Origin: Kutzneria viridogrisea | GTDB lineage: Bacteria > Actinomycetota > Actinomycetes > Mycobacteriales > Pseudonocardiaceae | Length of the DNA: 64,000 nt | Reading direction: 5' to 3' | Assembly: GCA_014138725.1 (NCBI GenBank) | Contig: JACJID010000005.1 | Location: 620,001 to 684,000, forward strand | Shown here: piece after piece, positions 7,697 through 16,527 of the stretch | Layout of the letters: each line of letters opens with the position of its first letter | How positions within the stretch are numbered: the stretch's first letter is position 1 | Notes under the pieces: generated by a model | Databases searched by the model: none | What the model was told of the DNA's origin: nothing | The model's input: only the letters and a program-made list of their open reading frames with translations | Translations under genes and position numbers: made by a program

Positions 7697-10261
7697 TCAG
7701 GACTCCGGGTGTGCCAACTCCACGTCGTGCACGGCCTCTTCACCCGCCCGCACGCGCAGTGCCCCGGCCACCGGCGGGTAGCCGCTGGCGATCACCGTGT
7801 AGTCGCCCTCGGCAAGGTCGCCGAAGCTGTACTCCCCGGACTCACCGGTGGTCGCCGCGGCCACCACCTGGCCCTCCGCGTCGAGCAGGGTCACCCGGGC
7901 ATCGGCCACCGGCCGGTCACCCGCGGTGCGCGCCACCCCGTGCAGAGTGGCCCCGCCGACCAGCTCCACGTCCCGCGTGGTCAGGCCGGTGTCGCCGACG
8001 GTGAGCGGGATCGCGGTCGGCCGGTGGTTGGCCGCGCTGACCACCAGCGTGTACTCGCCCGCAACCAGGTCGCCGAACCGGTAGCCGCCCGCCGGGTCGG
8101 TGCCCCGTGAGCCGACCACCTCGCCGCGCACGTCGGCCAGGGTGACCGTGGCCCCGGCCACCGGGCCGCCGCCCAGCACGGTGACGACACCGGCCAGGCC
8201 GCTGGTGCCGGTCAGCACCACGTCGAAGTCCACCGGGGCCCCGTTGACCACCACCGTGGAGGCCTGCGGCTGGTGCGAGCCCGCCGAGGCGATCAGCACG
8301 TACGTGCCGTTGGCCGGTGCGGTGACCCCGTAGCCGCCGTCGTGCCCGGTGACCGCCCTGCCGACCTGCTTGCCGCCCAGGTCGATCACGGTCAGCGCGG
8401 CGGAGGGCACCGGGCTGCCGTCGGGCCGCCGCACGAACCCGCGCAGTGGCGTGCCGTCCTGGGCCGTGCTGTCCAGCGCGCCCTCCGCGTGCCACCCGGG
8501 CTCGTTCAGCGCGTGCCGACCGACCTCGGCGGTGGGCTCGGCGTCCACGATGGCCAGCGGTTCCGGAGCGGTGGCCGCCATGGCCTCCTCGGCGGCCTTG
8601 GCCTGCAGACCGGACTGCATGCGCAGCGGGACCTCGCGGGTGACCAGCGTCAGCACGAAGGCCACCGCGGCCACGATCGCCGCACCGATGAACACGATGT
8701 GCATCGCGTTGGTGAAGCCCTCCTGGAAGGGCTGCGCCAGGGTCGGGTTGAGCTTCTGGATGAAGGAGGAGTCCTGCAGGGCTCCGCCCGCGTCCCCGCT
8801 GGCCCCGCCCTTGAGCATGGCGAACACCGGGGCGTTGTTCGGGTCCTTGACCACACTCGGGTCGTGGATCGCGGCCTGGAACGCCTGGGTGGGCACGACG
8901 CTGGTGAACGCGTCCTTGATCTTCTCGCCCACGTTGCTGAACAGCATGGACAGGAAGACCGCCGTGCCCAGGGTGCCGCCCATGGAACGGAAGAACGTGG
9001 CCGAGGCGGTGGCCACCCCCATGTCGCGCGGGGGCACGGCGTTCTGCGTGGCCAGGGTCAGCGTCTGCATGCACAGGCCGAGCCCGATGCCGAACACCGC
9101 CATGTAGATGTCGGCCTCCCACAGCGGGCTGTCGTACTCCAGCTGAAGGAACAGCAGGGAACCCGCGGCGATCAGCATCGTGCCGACGATCGGGAACAGC
9201 TTGTACCGGCCGGTCCGCGAGGTGATCAGGCCGGAACCCATCGAGGAGAGCATCATGGCCAGCACGAAGGGCAGCATCAGCAGGCCGGACTGGGTGGGCG
9301 TGTTGCCCTTCACGATCTGCAGGTACTGGGGGATCATCGCGATCCCGCCGAACATCGCCATGCCGACCACCAGGCCGGTCAGCGAGGTCAGGCTGAACAC
9401 CGAGCTGCGGAACAGCCGCAGCGGGATGAGCGCGTCGTCCTTGGCGAAGTGCTCGGCGACCACGAAGGCGATCAGGCCGATCGCGCCGACCACGTAGCAC
9501 AGCCAGGCCTTGTCGGAGGTCCAGCCCCACTCGCGGCCCTGCTCGGCCACGATCAGCAGCGGCACGATGCCGATGGTGATCGTCATGGCGCCCAGCCAGT
9601 CGATGCGGGCCTTGCGCGCGGTGTGCGGGATGTTCAGCACGGCCGCGACGACCAGGAAGGCGAGCACGCCGATCGGCACGTTCACCAGGAAGACCCAGCG
9701 CCAGCCGTCGATGCCCAGGATGCTGGACTGGCCGGCCAGCGCGCCGCCGATGACCGGGCCGAGCACGCTGGAGGTGCCGAACACGGCCAGGAACATGCCC
9801 TGGTACTTGGCGCGCTCACGCGGCGGCACGATGTCACCGATGATCGCCAGCGCCAGGGACATCAGGCCGCCGGCGCCCAGGCCCTGGAAGGCACGGAACG
9901 CGGCCAGCTCGTACATGGAGCTGGCGAAGGTGCAGGCCAGCGAGCCGACAACGAAGATCGAGATCGCGGCCAGGTAGAACGGCTTGCGACCGTAGATGTC
10001 CGACAACTTGCCGTACAGCGGGGTCGCGATGGTGGAGGTGATCAGGTAGGCGGTGGTCGCCCACGCCTGCTGGTCCAGGCCGTGCAGCTGGTCGGCGATG
10101 GTCCGGATCGCGGTGGAGACGATCGTCTGGTCCAGCGCGGCGAGGAACATGCCCAGCATCAGGCCGGAGAGAATGGTCAGGATCTGTCGGTGCGACAGGG
10201 TTCCGGGGACGTGCTCCGCCTTCGTGGTGGGCGCCGCCTCCCGGACGGCCGTGCGTGTCAT
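7697..10261 (-). CDS. 14-TM MFS drug exporter (EmrB/QacA type) with a C-terminal carboxypeptidase-regulatory-like extension
   Basis: This 854-residue protein has two parts. Residues 1 to about 530 form a 14-TM DHA2 exporter, with the motif LDQTIVSTA in TM1 and the motif-A region YGKLSDIYGRK. Residues about 590-850 contain three tandem beta-sandwich repeats of the CarboxypepD_reg type, each ending in a form of GxYxFGDLxxGxYTLVxSA. These repeats fill about 260 residues on the C-terminal side; DHA2 exporters normally end near residue 500. The start is ATG 10261, coupled by a 4-base overlap to the MarR gene. Proton-driven multidrug efflux is the likely role; the function of the tail is unknown. 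Confidence 0.88.
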   Translation of the reverse strand: MTRTAVREAAPTTKAEHVPGTLSHRQILTILSGLMLGMFLAALDQTIVSTAIRTIADQLHGLDQQAWATTAYLITSTIATPLYGKLSDIYGRKPFYLAAISIFVVGSLACTFASSMYELAAFRAFQGLGAGGLMSLALAIIGDIVPPRERAKYQGMFLAVFGTSSVLGPVIGGALAGQSSILGIDGWRWVFLVNVPIGVLAFLVVAAVLNIPHTARKARIDWLGAMTITIGIVPLLIVAEQGREWGWTSDKAWLCYVVGAIGLIAFVVAEHFAKDDALIPLRLFRSSVFSLTSLTGLVVGMAMFGGIAMIPQYLQIVKGNTPTQSGLLMLPFVLAMMLSSMGSGLITSRTGRYKLFPIVGTMLIAAGSLLFLQLEYDSPLWEADIYMAVFGIGLGLCMQTLTLATQNAVPPRDMGVATASATFFRSMGGTLGTAVFLSMLFSNVGEKIKDAFTSVVPTQAFQAAIHDPSVVKDPNNAPVFAMLKGGASGDAGGALQDSSFIQKLNPTLAQPFQEGFTNAMHIVFIGAAIVAAVAFVLTLVTREVPLRMQSGLQAKAAEEAMAATAPEPLAIVDAEPTAEVGRHALNEPGWHAEGALDSTAQDGTPLRGFVRRPDGSPVPSAALTVIDLGGKQVGRAVTGHDGGYGVTAPANGTYVLIASAGSHQPQASTVVVNGAPVDFDVVLTGTSGLAGVVTVLGGGPVAGATVTLADVRGEVVGSRGTDPAGGYRFGDLVAGEYTLVVSAANHRPTAIPLTVGDTGLTTRDVELVGGATLHGVARTAGDRPVADARVTLLDAEGQVVAAATTGESGEYSFGDLAEGDYTVIASGYPPVAGALRVRAGEEAVHDVELAHPES

Positions 10262-10758
10262 CGTGTTGCCTCTCGCTGCTCGGCGATCGCAGTTGCCAAC
10301 TGCGGTTGGTACTTCTCGATGTCGGAGTTGAACTCGTCGAGCAGTTCGACGAGCAGCTTCCGACGTGGGGTGGGCCAGTTCGCGAGCAGCACGTCGATGT
10401 GCCGGGTGCGTTCGGTCCGTGCGGCCTGGAAGGTCCGCACCCCCTCCTCGGTGGCGACCAGGAGCGTGGCCCGGCCGTCCAGGGGATCCGCCTGACGGGT
10501 GACCAGTCCTGCGCGGACCAGCCCGGCGATCTGCCTGCTGATGGTGGAGGGATCGGAGTGGACGGCCTCGGCGAGCGTGCCCGCCCGCTGCGGTCCGTCG
10601 ATCACCAGCCGTGCCAGGAGCACGTAGCTGGCCTTCTCCACACCGTTGGTGTTGTGGGAGAAGTGGGCGTGGGCTCGTTCGAGCAGCCGGAGGAACCTCA
10701 CGAGCTGTTGACCGAGCTGGTCGGCGTTGTCCAGCCGTTCGGCTTGCACGGTGTCCAC
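10258..10758 (-). CDS. MarR-family transcriptional regulator
   Basis: This 166-residue winged-helix protein carries the MarR pattern LAEAVHSDPSTISRQIAGLVRAGLVTRQADPLDGRA, with the DxR wing motif. The start is the GTG at 10758, behind a GAGGAGGTGG ribosome binding site. Its stop overlaps the exporter ATG by 4 bases. The gene order and the dyads upstream suggest that it represses itself and the exporter and is released by an exported compound; that is inference from family behaviour. Confidence 0.9.
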   Translation of the reverse strand: MDTVQAERLDNADQLGQQLVRFLRLLERAHAHFSHNTNGVEKASYVLLARLVIDGPQRAGTLAEAVHSDPSTISRQIAGLVRAGLVTRQADPLDGRATLLVATEEGVRTFQAARTERTRHIDVLLANWPTPRRKLLVELLDEFNSDIEKYQPQLATAIAEQREATR

Positions 10759-10783
10759 CCGCCACCTCCTCGCTCGAATCGAT

Positions 10784-10806
10784 GGTTGCGTCAACCAATC
10801 AGTTGG
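10784..10806. promoter_or_regulatory. Candidate MarR operator
   Basis: Two overlapping dyads lie here: GGTTG-CGT-CAACC (10784-10796, perfect) and CCAA-TCAG-TTGG (10795-10806, perfect). They sit about 26 bp upstream of the MarR GTG in the gap shared with the divergent GlcD-like gene. MarR dimers usually bind a 16-20 bp dyad of this kind. Confidence 0.55.
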
Positions 10807-10893
10807 ATAGTACAAGCATCTGCTTGGAGAGGGTAAGGGGCAAGTCGAACCGCTGTGAGTTGAACCACTCGACCGGGTGGTTACGGTGAGTCC

Positions 10894-12285
10894 ATGACCG
10901 GCAACGAGGCACTGGTTCAGGTTCTCCGGAACGCCCTGGGCAAGGACGGTGTGCGCACCGATCCGGATGTCACGGCCAGTTACAGCCGCGACATGATGCC
11001 GCTGGCCCCGGTCGGCCGGCCGCTGGCCGTGGTGTTCCCCGCCGACACCGAGCAGGTGCGGGCCGTGGTGCGCGCCTGCGCCGCCGCCGGGGTGCCGATC
11101 GTGCCGCGCGGTGCGGGCAGCGGGCTGTCCGGTGCCGCCAACGCCATCGACGGCTGCGTCGTGCTGGTCACCACGCGGATGAACGAGATCCTGGAGATCG
11201 ACCCGGACAACCGGCTCGCCGTGGTCGAGCCCGGGGTGGTCAACCTGGACCTGCGCGGGGCCGTGGAGAAGCACGGGCTGTTCTATCCGCCCGACCCGTC
11301 CAGCTACGACTGGTGCACCATCGGCGGCAACCTGTCCACCAACGCCGGTGGCCTGTGCTGCGTCAAGTACGGGGTCACCACCGACTCGGTGCTGGGGCTG
11401 GAGGTCGTGCTCGCCGACGGCTCACTGCTCAAGACCGGCCGCCGCACCGTGAAGGGCGTCGCGGGCTACGACCTGACCAAGCTGTTCGTCGGCAGCGAGG
11501 GCACCCTCGGCGTGATCACCAAGGCCGTGCTCGCGCTGCGCCCGCTGCCGCAGGCGCCCGCCACCCTGGTCGCCGCGTTCGGCAACACCGCCGACGCGGG
11601 CACGGCCGTCACCAGGATCGTGCGCGAGGGCGTCGTGCCCTCGCTGATGGAGATCATGGACTCGGTGTCGATCAAGGCCGTGGAGCAGCACCTGCGCACC
11701 GAGGTCGGCCCGCCCGGCTGCGAGGCCCTGCTGCTGTGCCAGTCCGACAGCGGTGGCGAGGCCGCGCGCCGCGAACTGGAGGCGATCGAGCAGGCGTGCA
11801 AGGCCTCCGGCGCCGACATGACCTACGTGACCGAGGACCTCGCCGAGGGGCAGATGCTGCTCACCGCGCGCCGCGCCGTGCTGACCGCGCTGGAGGTCTA
11901 CGGCGCCTGGCTGACCGACGACGTGTGCGTGCCGCGCACCGCGATCACCGACCTGATCGCGGGCTGCGCCGAGATCGGGGCGCGCCGCCAGGTGAAGATC
12001 GCCGTCTGCGGGCACGCCGGGGACGGCAACATGCACCCGACCCTGGTGTACGACCCCAACTCCGCCGAGGAGTTCGAGCGCGCCAGGATCGCCTTCGACG
12101 AGATCCTGGAACTGGGCCTGTCACTGGGCGGCACCGTCACGGGGGAACACGGGGTCGGCAAGATCAAGCGCGAGTGGCTGGCCAAGGAGATCGGCCCAGT
12201 CGGCCTGGCCGTGCACCGCTCGATCAAGGCGGCACTGGACCCCGGCAACCTGTTCAACCCGGGCTCGATGTTCGGCGTGGCGTGA
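10894..12285 (+). CDS. FAD-linked 2-hydroxyacid dehydrogenase (GlcD-like)
   Basis: This 463-residue protein has an N-terminal PCMH-type FAD-binding domain with PRGAGSGLSGAANA and NLSTNAGGLCCVKYGVT. Its C-terminal FAD-oxidase domain carries the active-site signatures KIAVCGHAGDGNMHP and GTVTGEHGVG. Members oxidise glycolate, D-lactate or D-2-hydroxyglutarate; the substrate cannot be chosen here. No GlcE, GlcF or iron-sulfur partner is adjacent, so it probably acts alone. The start is ATG 10894. Confidence 0.9.
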   Translation: MTGNEALVQVLRNALGKDGVRTDPDVTASYSRDMMPLAPVGRPLAVVFPADTEQVRAVVRACAAAGVPIVPRGAGSGLSGAANAIDGCVVLVTTRMNEILEIDPDNRLAVVEPGVVNLDLRGAVEKHGLFYPPDPSSYDWCTIGGNLSTNAGGLCCVKYGVTTDSVLGLEVVLADGSLLKTGRRTVKGVAGYDLTKLFVGSEGTLGVITKAVLALRPLPQAPATLVAAFGNTADAGTAVTRIVREGVVPSLMEIMDSVSIKAVEQHLRTEVGPPGCEALLLCQSDSGGEAARRELEAIEQACKASGADMTYVTEDLAEGQMLLTARRAVLTALEVYGAWLTDDVCVPRTAITDLIAGCAEIGARRQVKIAVCGHAGDGNMHPTLVYDPNSAEEFERARIAFDEILELGLSLGGTVTGEHGVGKIKREWLAKEIGPVGLAVHRSIKAALDPGNLFNPGSMFGVA

Positions 12286-12299
12286 ATCTCCTACTGACA

Positions 12300-12415
12300 T
12301 CCCCCACCGCTCCCTGGGGGGCGACCCCGTCTCAAGCCTACCCGCCCCAGCGCCCGGTTGATCTTGCTGGAGATCGGGATGTGCACAACTCGCCGCCTGT
12401 GCACAACTCGCCGCC
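12300..12415 (+). repeat. Dispersed intergenic element, copy 2
   Basis: This is the second copy of the element at 3301-3413, again between convergent genes. It has the CCCCC...GGGGGG hairpin (12301-12321) and the shared core CTCCCTGGGGGGCGACCCCG. GATCTTGCTGGAGATC follows as an inverted repeat (12359-12374). TGTGCACAACTCGCCGCC occurs twice in direct repeat (12380-12397 and 12398-12415). Here both 9-mers are TGTGCACAA, whereas copy 1 has TGTGGACAA and TGTGTACAA. Confidence 0.7.
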
Positions 12416-12455
12416 GCCGCGCGCGAGCGGGCGTGTTGTGCCAGGTCAGCGGGTG

Positions 12456-13430
12456 TCAAGCCCCAGGTAGGACGAGCACCCGGCCGCGGGTCCCGCGCTC
12501 CACGGCCTGGTGGGCGGCGACGATCTCGCCCAGGGGGTGCGCGGCGGCCACCCGGAAGCCCAGCGCACCCTCGCGCAGCGCCTGGGCCAGGTCCCGCACG
12601 GCCTGCCGCTCGGCATCGACGGGGAAGTCGTCGCTGCCGAGCAGGCGGATCGTGGCATTGACGAACAGCAGCGGCCAGAACGGCACGGTCGGTTCGGGAC
12701 TGGTCGAGGCGTACGCGGCGATGACCCCACCGTTGGCGAGCAACTCGGCGCTCAACGCGATGTTGGCGTCGAAGGCCACCTCGACGATCCGGTCCACCGG
12801 GCCGAGTGCGCGCAGCTCGCCCTCGTAACCGTCCACAGTGGTCACAACGACCTCGTCGATTCCCTTGGCGCGCAGCATGTCGGCGTCGGAAGCTGATCGC
12901 ACGGTGGCGATGACCCGCGCGCCGCCCCACAGCGCGAGCTGTGCGGCGGTGAGCCCGACGGTGCCCGCGGCGCCCGTCACGAGCACCGACCTGCCGCTCA
13001 CCGGTCCGTCCGCGAACACGGCGCGATGCGCCGTCATGCCGGGGATACCGAGGCACGCCCCCTGCTCGAACGAGACCTCATCAGGCAGGGGGATCGCCAA
13101 CTTCTCAGGCAGCACAACGTATTCCGCCGCCGTGCCGAACGCGCGGTAGCTCTGCGCGTGGTAGCACCACACCCGCTCGCCGACCCGCGAGGCGGCCACG
13201 CCCTCGCCAACGACGTCGATCACGCCCGCCCCGTCGCTGTGCGGGATCACCAGCGGGTGGGACATGCCGAAACCCAGCCAGTCGGCGCGCTTCTTGACGT
13301 CGCCCACGTTGATGCCCGACGCGGCCACCCGGATCCGCACCTCGCCGGGCCCCGGCTCGGGGGTGGGCAGTTCGCCGAGCACCAGCACCTCGTCCGCAGC
13401 ACCGGCCTTCTCGTACCACGCAGCTCGCAT
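12456..13430 (-). CDS. NADPH:quinone reductase-like medium-chain dehydrogenase
   Basis: This 324-residue protein is a zinc-free MDR enzyme. It has a GroES-like N-terminal domain (PGPGEVRIRVAASGIN) and a Rossmann domain with VLVTGAAGTVGLTAAQLA. The structural zinc cysteines are missing, as in quinone reductases. It probably reduces quinones or enones with NADPH. The start is ATG 13430. It faces the GlcD-like gene, with the dispersed element between them. Confidence 0.88.
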   Translation of the reverse strand: MRAAWYEKAGAADEVLVLGELPTPEPGPGEVRIRVAASGINVGDVKKRADWLGFGMSHPLVIPHSDGAGVIDVVGEGVAASRVGERVWCYHAQSYRAFGTAAEYVVLPEKLAIPLPDEVSFEQGACLGIPGMTAHRAVFADGPVSGRSVLVTGAAGTVGLTAAQLALWGGARVIATVRSASDADMLRAKGIDEVVVTTVDGYEGELRALGPVDRIVEVAFDANIALSAELLANGGVIAAYASTSPEPTVPFWPLLFVNATIRLLGSDDFPVDAERQAVRDLAQALREGALGFRVAAAHPLGEIVAAHQAVERGTRGRVLVLPGA

Positions 13431-13573
13431 GTGTCCACAGTAGGCAGTCGCGCCGCTCAGCCGGTGCGACGCGCTGCCGCCCTGATCGCACTATCTTCGG
13501 GTACGGCCAGTGCCGCCCTGCGCCGCTCGGTGATCCACACATTCACGGTGCGGCCGGTCAGCCCGTGCACCGG

Positions 13574-14200
13574 CTACACCGGCAGCCGGAAACCGGCTTG
13601 GCGCAACACCTTCAGCGCGTACTCAGCCATGTCGGGACGCTCCTCGCGCGGGGGGAACACCAGTTTGTAGACCACCGCGCCGACGATCATGTTCAGCACC
13701 ACCTCCGGATCGGAGTCGGCGGGCAGCAGTCCCTCGCGCACGGCTCGCGCCACCATGCGCAGGCCACCGCGCCGCCGGGGTTCGCCCGAACTCGCCCAGA
13801 ACGCCCGCATCAGCTCGGGGTGGGTGAACGAGGACCCGATCAGCTGGGCCAGCATCGGGGCCAACCCGTTGTCCGCGGCCTCGGCCATCGTGCCGCCCAA
13901 CCGCCCGACCAGCTCCGGCCATGGCAGCGTGTCGTACTCCTCCTCGCTCAGATCGGGAGCGTTGCGCGCGAACTCGATGGCGTGCGCGAGCAGTTCCTCC
14001 TTCGAGGACCAGCGCCGGTACACGGTCAGCCGCGCCACGCCTGCGCGCTTGGCGACCTGCTCGATGCTGGTCCCCTCGACACCGCGCTCGGCGAACAGTT
14101 CGAGCGCGGCGCGCAGGATCGCGGCGTCGGCATCGGGGTCCCTGGGCCGCCCCGCGCGGGGGGCCGAGGTCAACTCCGCATCAGCATGTTGTCCAGCCAC
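13574..14200 (-). CDS. TetR-family transcriptional regulator
   Basis: This 208-residue protein has an N-terminal TetR helix-turn-helix (ILRAALELFAERGVEGTSI, then VAKRAGVARLTVYRRW) and a helical ligand domain. The probable start is GTG 14200, which overlaps the upstream monooxygenase by 31 bases; TTG 14173 is a shorter alternative. Co-transcription with the monooxygenase and a near-perfect palindrome in that gene's promoter suggest that it represses the operon. Confidence 0.87.
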   Translation of the reverse strand: MAGQHADAELTSAPRAGRPRDPDADAAILRAALELFAERGVEGTSIEQVAKRAGVARLTVYRRWSSKEELLAHAIEFARNAPDLSEEEYDTLPWPELVGRLGGTMAEAADNGLAPMLAQLIGSSFTHPELMRAFWASSGEPRRRGGLRMVARAVREGLLPADSDPEVVLNMIVGAVVYKLVFPPREERPDMAEYALKVLRQAGFRLPV

Positions 14201-15618
14201 GCGTCCAGCCTCGCTGCTGACCGGTGCTCCCGCCAAGCCAGGTGGGCGTCCGGCCGCACCAGCAGCGTGTCGGGCTGGTCCCCGTGCAGCACGACCAGGT
14301 CCGCGCCGAGCCGGTCCACCCGCGGGGTCGGGCGGCCCTTGCCGACCACCAGCGCCCAACGCCCGGCCAGCTCGGCGTGCAGCGAGGTCAGCGAGCCGTC
14401 CGCCCTGGCGCAGCACATGCTGGGCACCCGGTCGCCGAGCCGGGGCCCCGCGCCGAACCGGGTCCTCGGCGCCAGCGGGCCGCCCCGGTAGGTCAGGTCC
14501 AGCTGGGACGCCTGCCGAACGATCCGGTTCTGCACGGTGGGCAGGTTCATCAGCGGCAGCACGGCGTGATCGCGCAGCAGCCTGCGCACCGGGTCGGTGG
14601 CGAGCAGCAGTTCGGTGGCCGCGGTCGTGGTGGACAGCACGCCCTCGGCCACCGGCCTGCGCTCCGCCTGGTAGGTGTCCAGCAGGGACTCGCCCGCCAG
14701 CCAGCGCTGCACCAGGGACAGCTTCCAGCCCAGGTTCTCCGCGTCGCCCATGCCCGTGTTCATGCCCTGGCCGCCGAACGGGCTGTGGATGTGCGCCGCG
14801 TCCCCGGCCAGCAGCACCCGGCCTCGCCGGTACGTGCTGGCGAGCCTGCGCTGGATGCGGAACGTGGAGGTCCACTCGGCCCGGTCCAGCCGCACCCCGG
14901 TCAGCCCGGTGCGCACCGGCAGCACCCGCTGCAACTCGGCGAGCACGTCGGTGACCTCCTCGCTGCCCGGCAGGTCGGCCATCAGCCGCCACAGGTGCTC
15001 GCCGGGCAGCGCGAAGGCCGCGAACACGCCGTCCCGGTGCAGCCAGGTGGTCGCGCCGTCGTGCGCATGGCCCAGGTCGACGCGCACATCGGCGAGCAGG
15101 AACCGCTCGATCACCGGTACACCGGGGAACTCGATCCCGGCCAGCTTGCGCACCCTGCTGTGCGCCCCGTCGCAGCCGACCAGCCAGTCGGCCTGAACGG
15201 CCTCCGCCCCGTTCACGGTCACCCGCACCTGTTCGGCGTCCTGTTCGGCGTCGGTCACGGCGAGGCCCCACTCCACCTTGCCGCCCAGCTCGGACAGCCT
15301 GCGCCGCAGCGCGGCCTCGATCTCCGCCTGCGAGATGATCACGCCGCGGCCGCCCGCCGCGCCGACCCGCATCTCGCTGATCTGGCGCCCGCCGAGGTGC
15401 ACCCGCACCCGGGCAACCGGCAGCCCGCGCTCCAGCAGGTCGCCCAGGGCGCCGAGCCGGGTGAGGATCTCCACCCCGCGTGCTTGCAGGCCCAGGGCCC
15501 GAGAGGTGCGTGCGGGCTCCGGGGCCGCGTCCAGCACGCGGACCTCGACCCCGCGCTGGAGCAGTGCGCAGGCCAGGACCAGGCCGGTGGGTCCTGCCCC
15601 CGCGACGAGTACCGCCAT
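14170..15618 (-). CDS. FAD-dependent aromatic monooxygenase (rifampicin-monooxygenase/PheA-TfdB type)
   Basis: This 482-residue class A flavoprotein hydroxylase has the FAD GxGxxG motif (VLVAGAGPTGLVLACAL), the DG motif (WLVGCDGAHSRVRK) and the GD motif (RVLLAGDAAHIHSPFGGQG). The C-terminal thioredoxin-like end is typical of PheA/TfdB and of rifampicin monooxygenases. It may hydroxylate an aromatic compound or antibiotic; the substrate is not resolved. ATG 15618 has the purine-rich stretch TAGGGGGACGTC in front. The TetR gene follows with overlap. Confidence 0.87.
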   Translation of the reverse strand: MAVLVAGAGPTGLVLACALLQRGVEVRVLDAAPEPARTSRALGLQARGVEILTRLGALGDLLERGLPVARVRVHLGGRQISEMRVGAAGGRGVIISQAEIEAALRRRLSELGGKVEWGLAVTDAEQDAEQVRVTVNGAEAVQADWLVGCDGAHSRVRKLAGIEFPGVPVIERFLLADVRVDLGHAHDGATTWLHRDGVFAAFALPGEHLWRLMADLPGSEEVTDVLAELQRVLPVRTGLTGVRLDRAEWTSTFRIQRRLASTYRRGRVLLAGDAAHIHSPFGGQGMNTGMGDAENLGWKLSLVQRWLAGESLLDTYQAERRPVAEGVLSTTTAATELLLATDPVRRLLRDHAVLPLMNLPTVQNRIVRQASQLDLTYRGGPLAPRTRFGAGPRLGDRVPSMCCARADGSLTSLHAELAGRWALVVGKGRPTPRVDRLGADLVVLHGDQPDTLLVRPDAHLAWREHRSAARLDAWLDNMLMRS

Positions 15619-15629
15619 GACGTCCCCCT

Positions 15630-15660
15630 ATTTGTAAACAGTAGTGTTCTGTATACAAAT
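15630..15660. promoter_or_regulatory. Candidate TetR operator upstream of the flavin monooxygenase
   Basis: A 31-bp palindrome with arms ATTTGTAAACAGTA and ATTTGTATACAGAA matches at 12 of 14 arm positions. It lies 12-42 bp upstream of the ATG, where the -10/-35 region should be. It is strikingly AT-rich for this genome. The TetR encoded in the operon is the likely binder. Confidence 0.65.
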
Positions 15661-15673
15661 TGGAGCACGAAAA

Positions 15674-15704
15674 ACCGCCCCTGTCGAGACAGTCCAGGGG
15701 CGGT
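15674..15704 (-). terminator. Terminator after DedA number 2
   Basis: ACCGCCCCTG and CAGGGGCGGT form a perfect 10-bp stem with an 11-base loop. On the minus strand a short U run follows (AAAA on the plus strand at 15671-15674). It separates the DedA gene from the monooxygenase promoter. Confidence 0.8.
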
Positions 15705-15719
15705 CCTCCGGCGCGCTGC

Positions 15720-16424
15720 TCAGCGCACGGGGTCGATCCTCTGCGTGGTCTCCAGCGCGGAGGCCTCGCGCTCCTTGCGCTCACGGCGGGCCTTCATCAC
15801 CTCGAACACGATCGGGATGACCGACAGCACCGGGATGGCGACCAGGAAGACTTCCAGGTTGTCGTGCACGAACTGGATCTGGCCCAGGAAGTAGCCCGCG
15901 GTGGGCACGATGACCGCCCACAGCACGCCGCCGATGAAGGAGTACGTGAAGAACTTCTTCTGGTCCATCTTGCCGACACCGGCGATGGCGGTGATGAAGG
16001 TGCGCACGATCGGCACGAACCGGGCCAGGATGATCGCCCGCGCCCCGTACTTGTCGAAGAACTCGTGCGTGCGCTCCACGTGCTGGCGCTTGAAGATCTT
16101 GGAGTCCGGCTTGTCGAACAGCTTGGGACCGATGGCCCTGCCGATCCAGTAGCCGGTGACGTTGCCGACCACGGCGCAGACCGAGAGGATCAGGCAGGCC
16201 AGCCACAGCGGCATGTCGATCACCCCGCGCGCGATCAGCAGACCGCCGGTGAACAGCAGCGTGTCACCGGGGATCAGGAAGCCGATCAGGATGCCGCAGT
16301 CGGCGAAGATCAGCAGCGCGAGCCCGAGGAACACGTACGGGCCCAGGCCGGACAGGATCGTGTCGGCGTTGAGCCAACCCGGCAGCGCGACAGTGGTCGT
16401 GGTGGCGGCAAGCGCGGTCGTCAC
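15720..16424 (-). CDS. DedA/SNARE-associated family membrane protein (number 2)
   Basis: This 234-residue protein has about five membrane segments and the DedA motifs LIGFLIPGDTLLFTGG and ILARFVPIVRTFITAIAGV, with the paired Arg residues needed for lipid transport in the family. The C-terminal tail is rich in Arg, Lys and Glu and probably cytoplasmic. It is more canonical than number 1. The start is ATG 16424. Confidence 0.9.
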   Translation of the reverse strand: MTTALAATTTTVALPGWLNADTILSGLGPYVFLGLALLIFADCGILIGFLIPGDTLLFTGGLLIARGVIDMPLWLACLILSVCAVVGNVTGYWIGRAIGPKLFDKPDSKIFKRQHVERTHEFFDKYGARAIILARFVPIVRTFITAIAGVGKMDQKKFFTYSFIGGVLWAVIVPTAGYFLGQIQFVHDNLEVFLVAIPVLSVIPIVFEVMKARRERKEREASALETTQRIDPVR

Positions 16425-16527
16425 GATTCATCACGGTACAGGGGTTTCCTGAGTGCCCCCGACGGGCGTCGAACCGTCCGATGTTGCCTGGTGACGGTGT
16501 GTGACGCAAGCCGAAAGCGCTGCGTGG

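Noticed and set aside
8273-10495. Long plus-strand open frames opposite the MFS exporter, and similar ones opposite 5115-6977, 20313-22406 and 60767-63019
   Set aside because: They mirror real genes, have no recognisable domains and are rich in Arg, Gly, His and Pro as expected of GC-rich antisense frames.
10894-15618. Part of an antibiotic biosynthetic cluster
   Set aside because: Flavin enzymes and regulators are present, but there is no polyketide synthase, NRPS, terpene or other scaffold-forming gene anywhere in the window.
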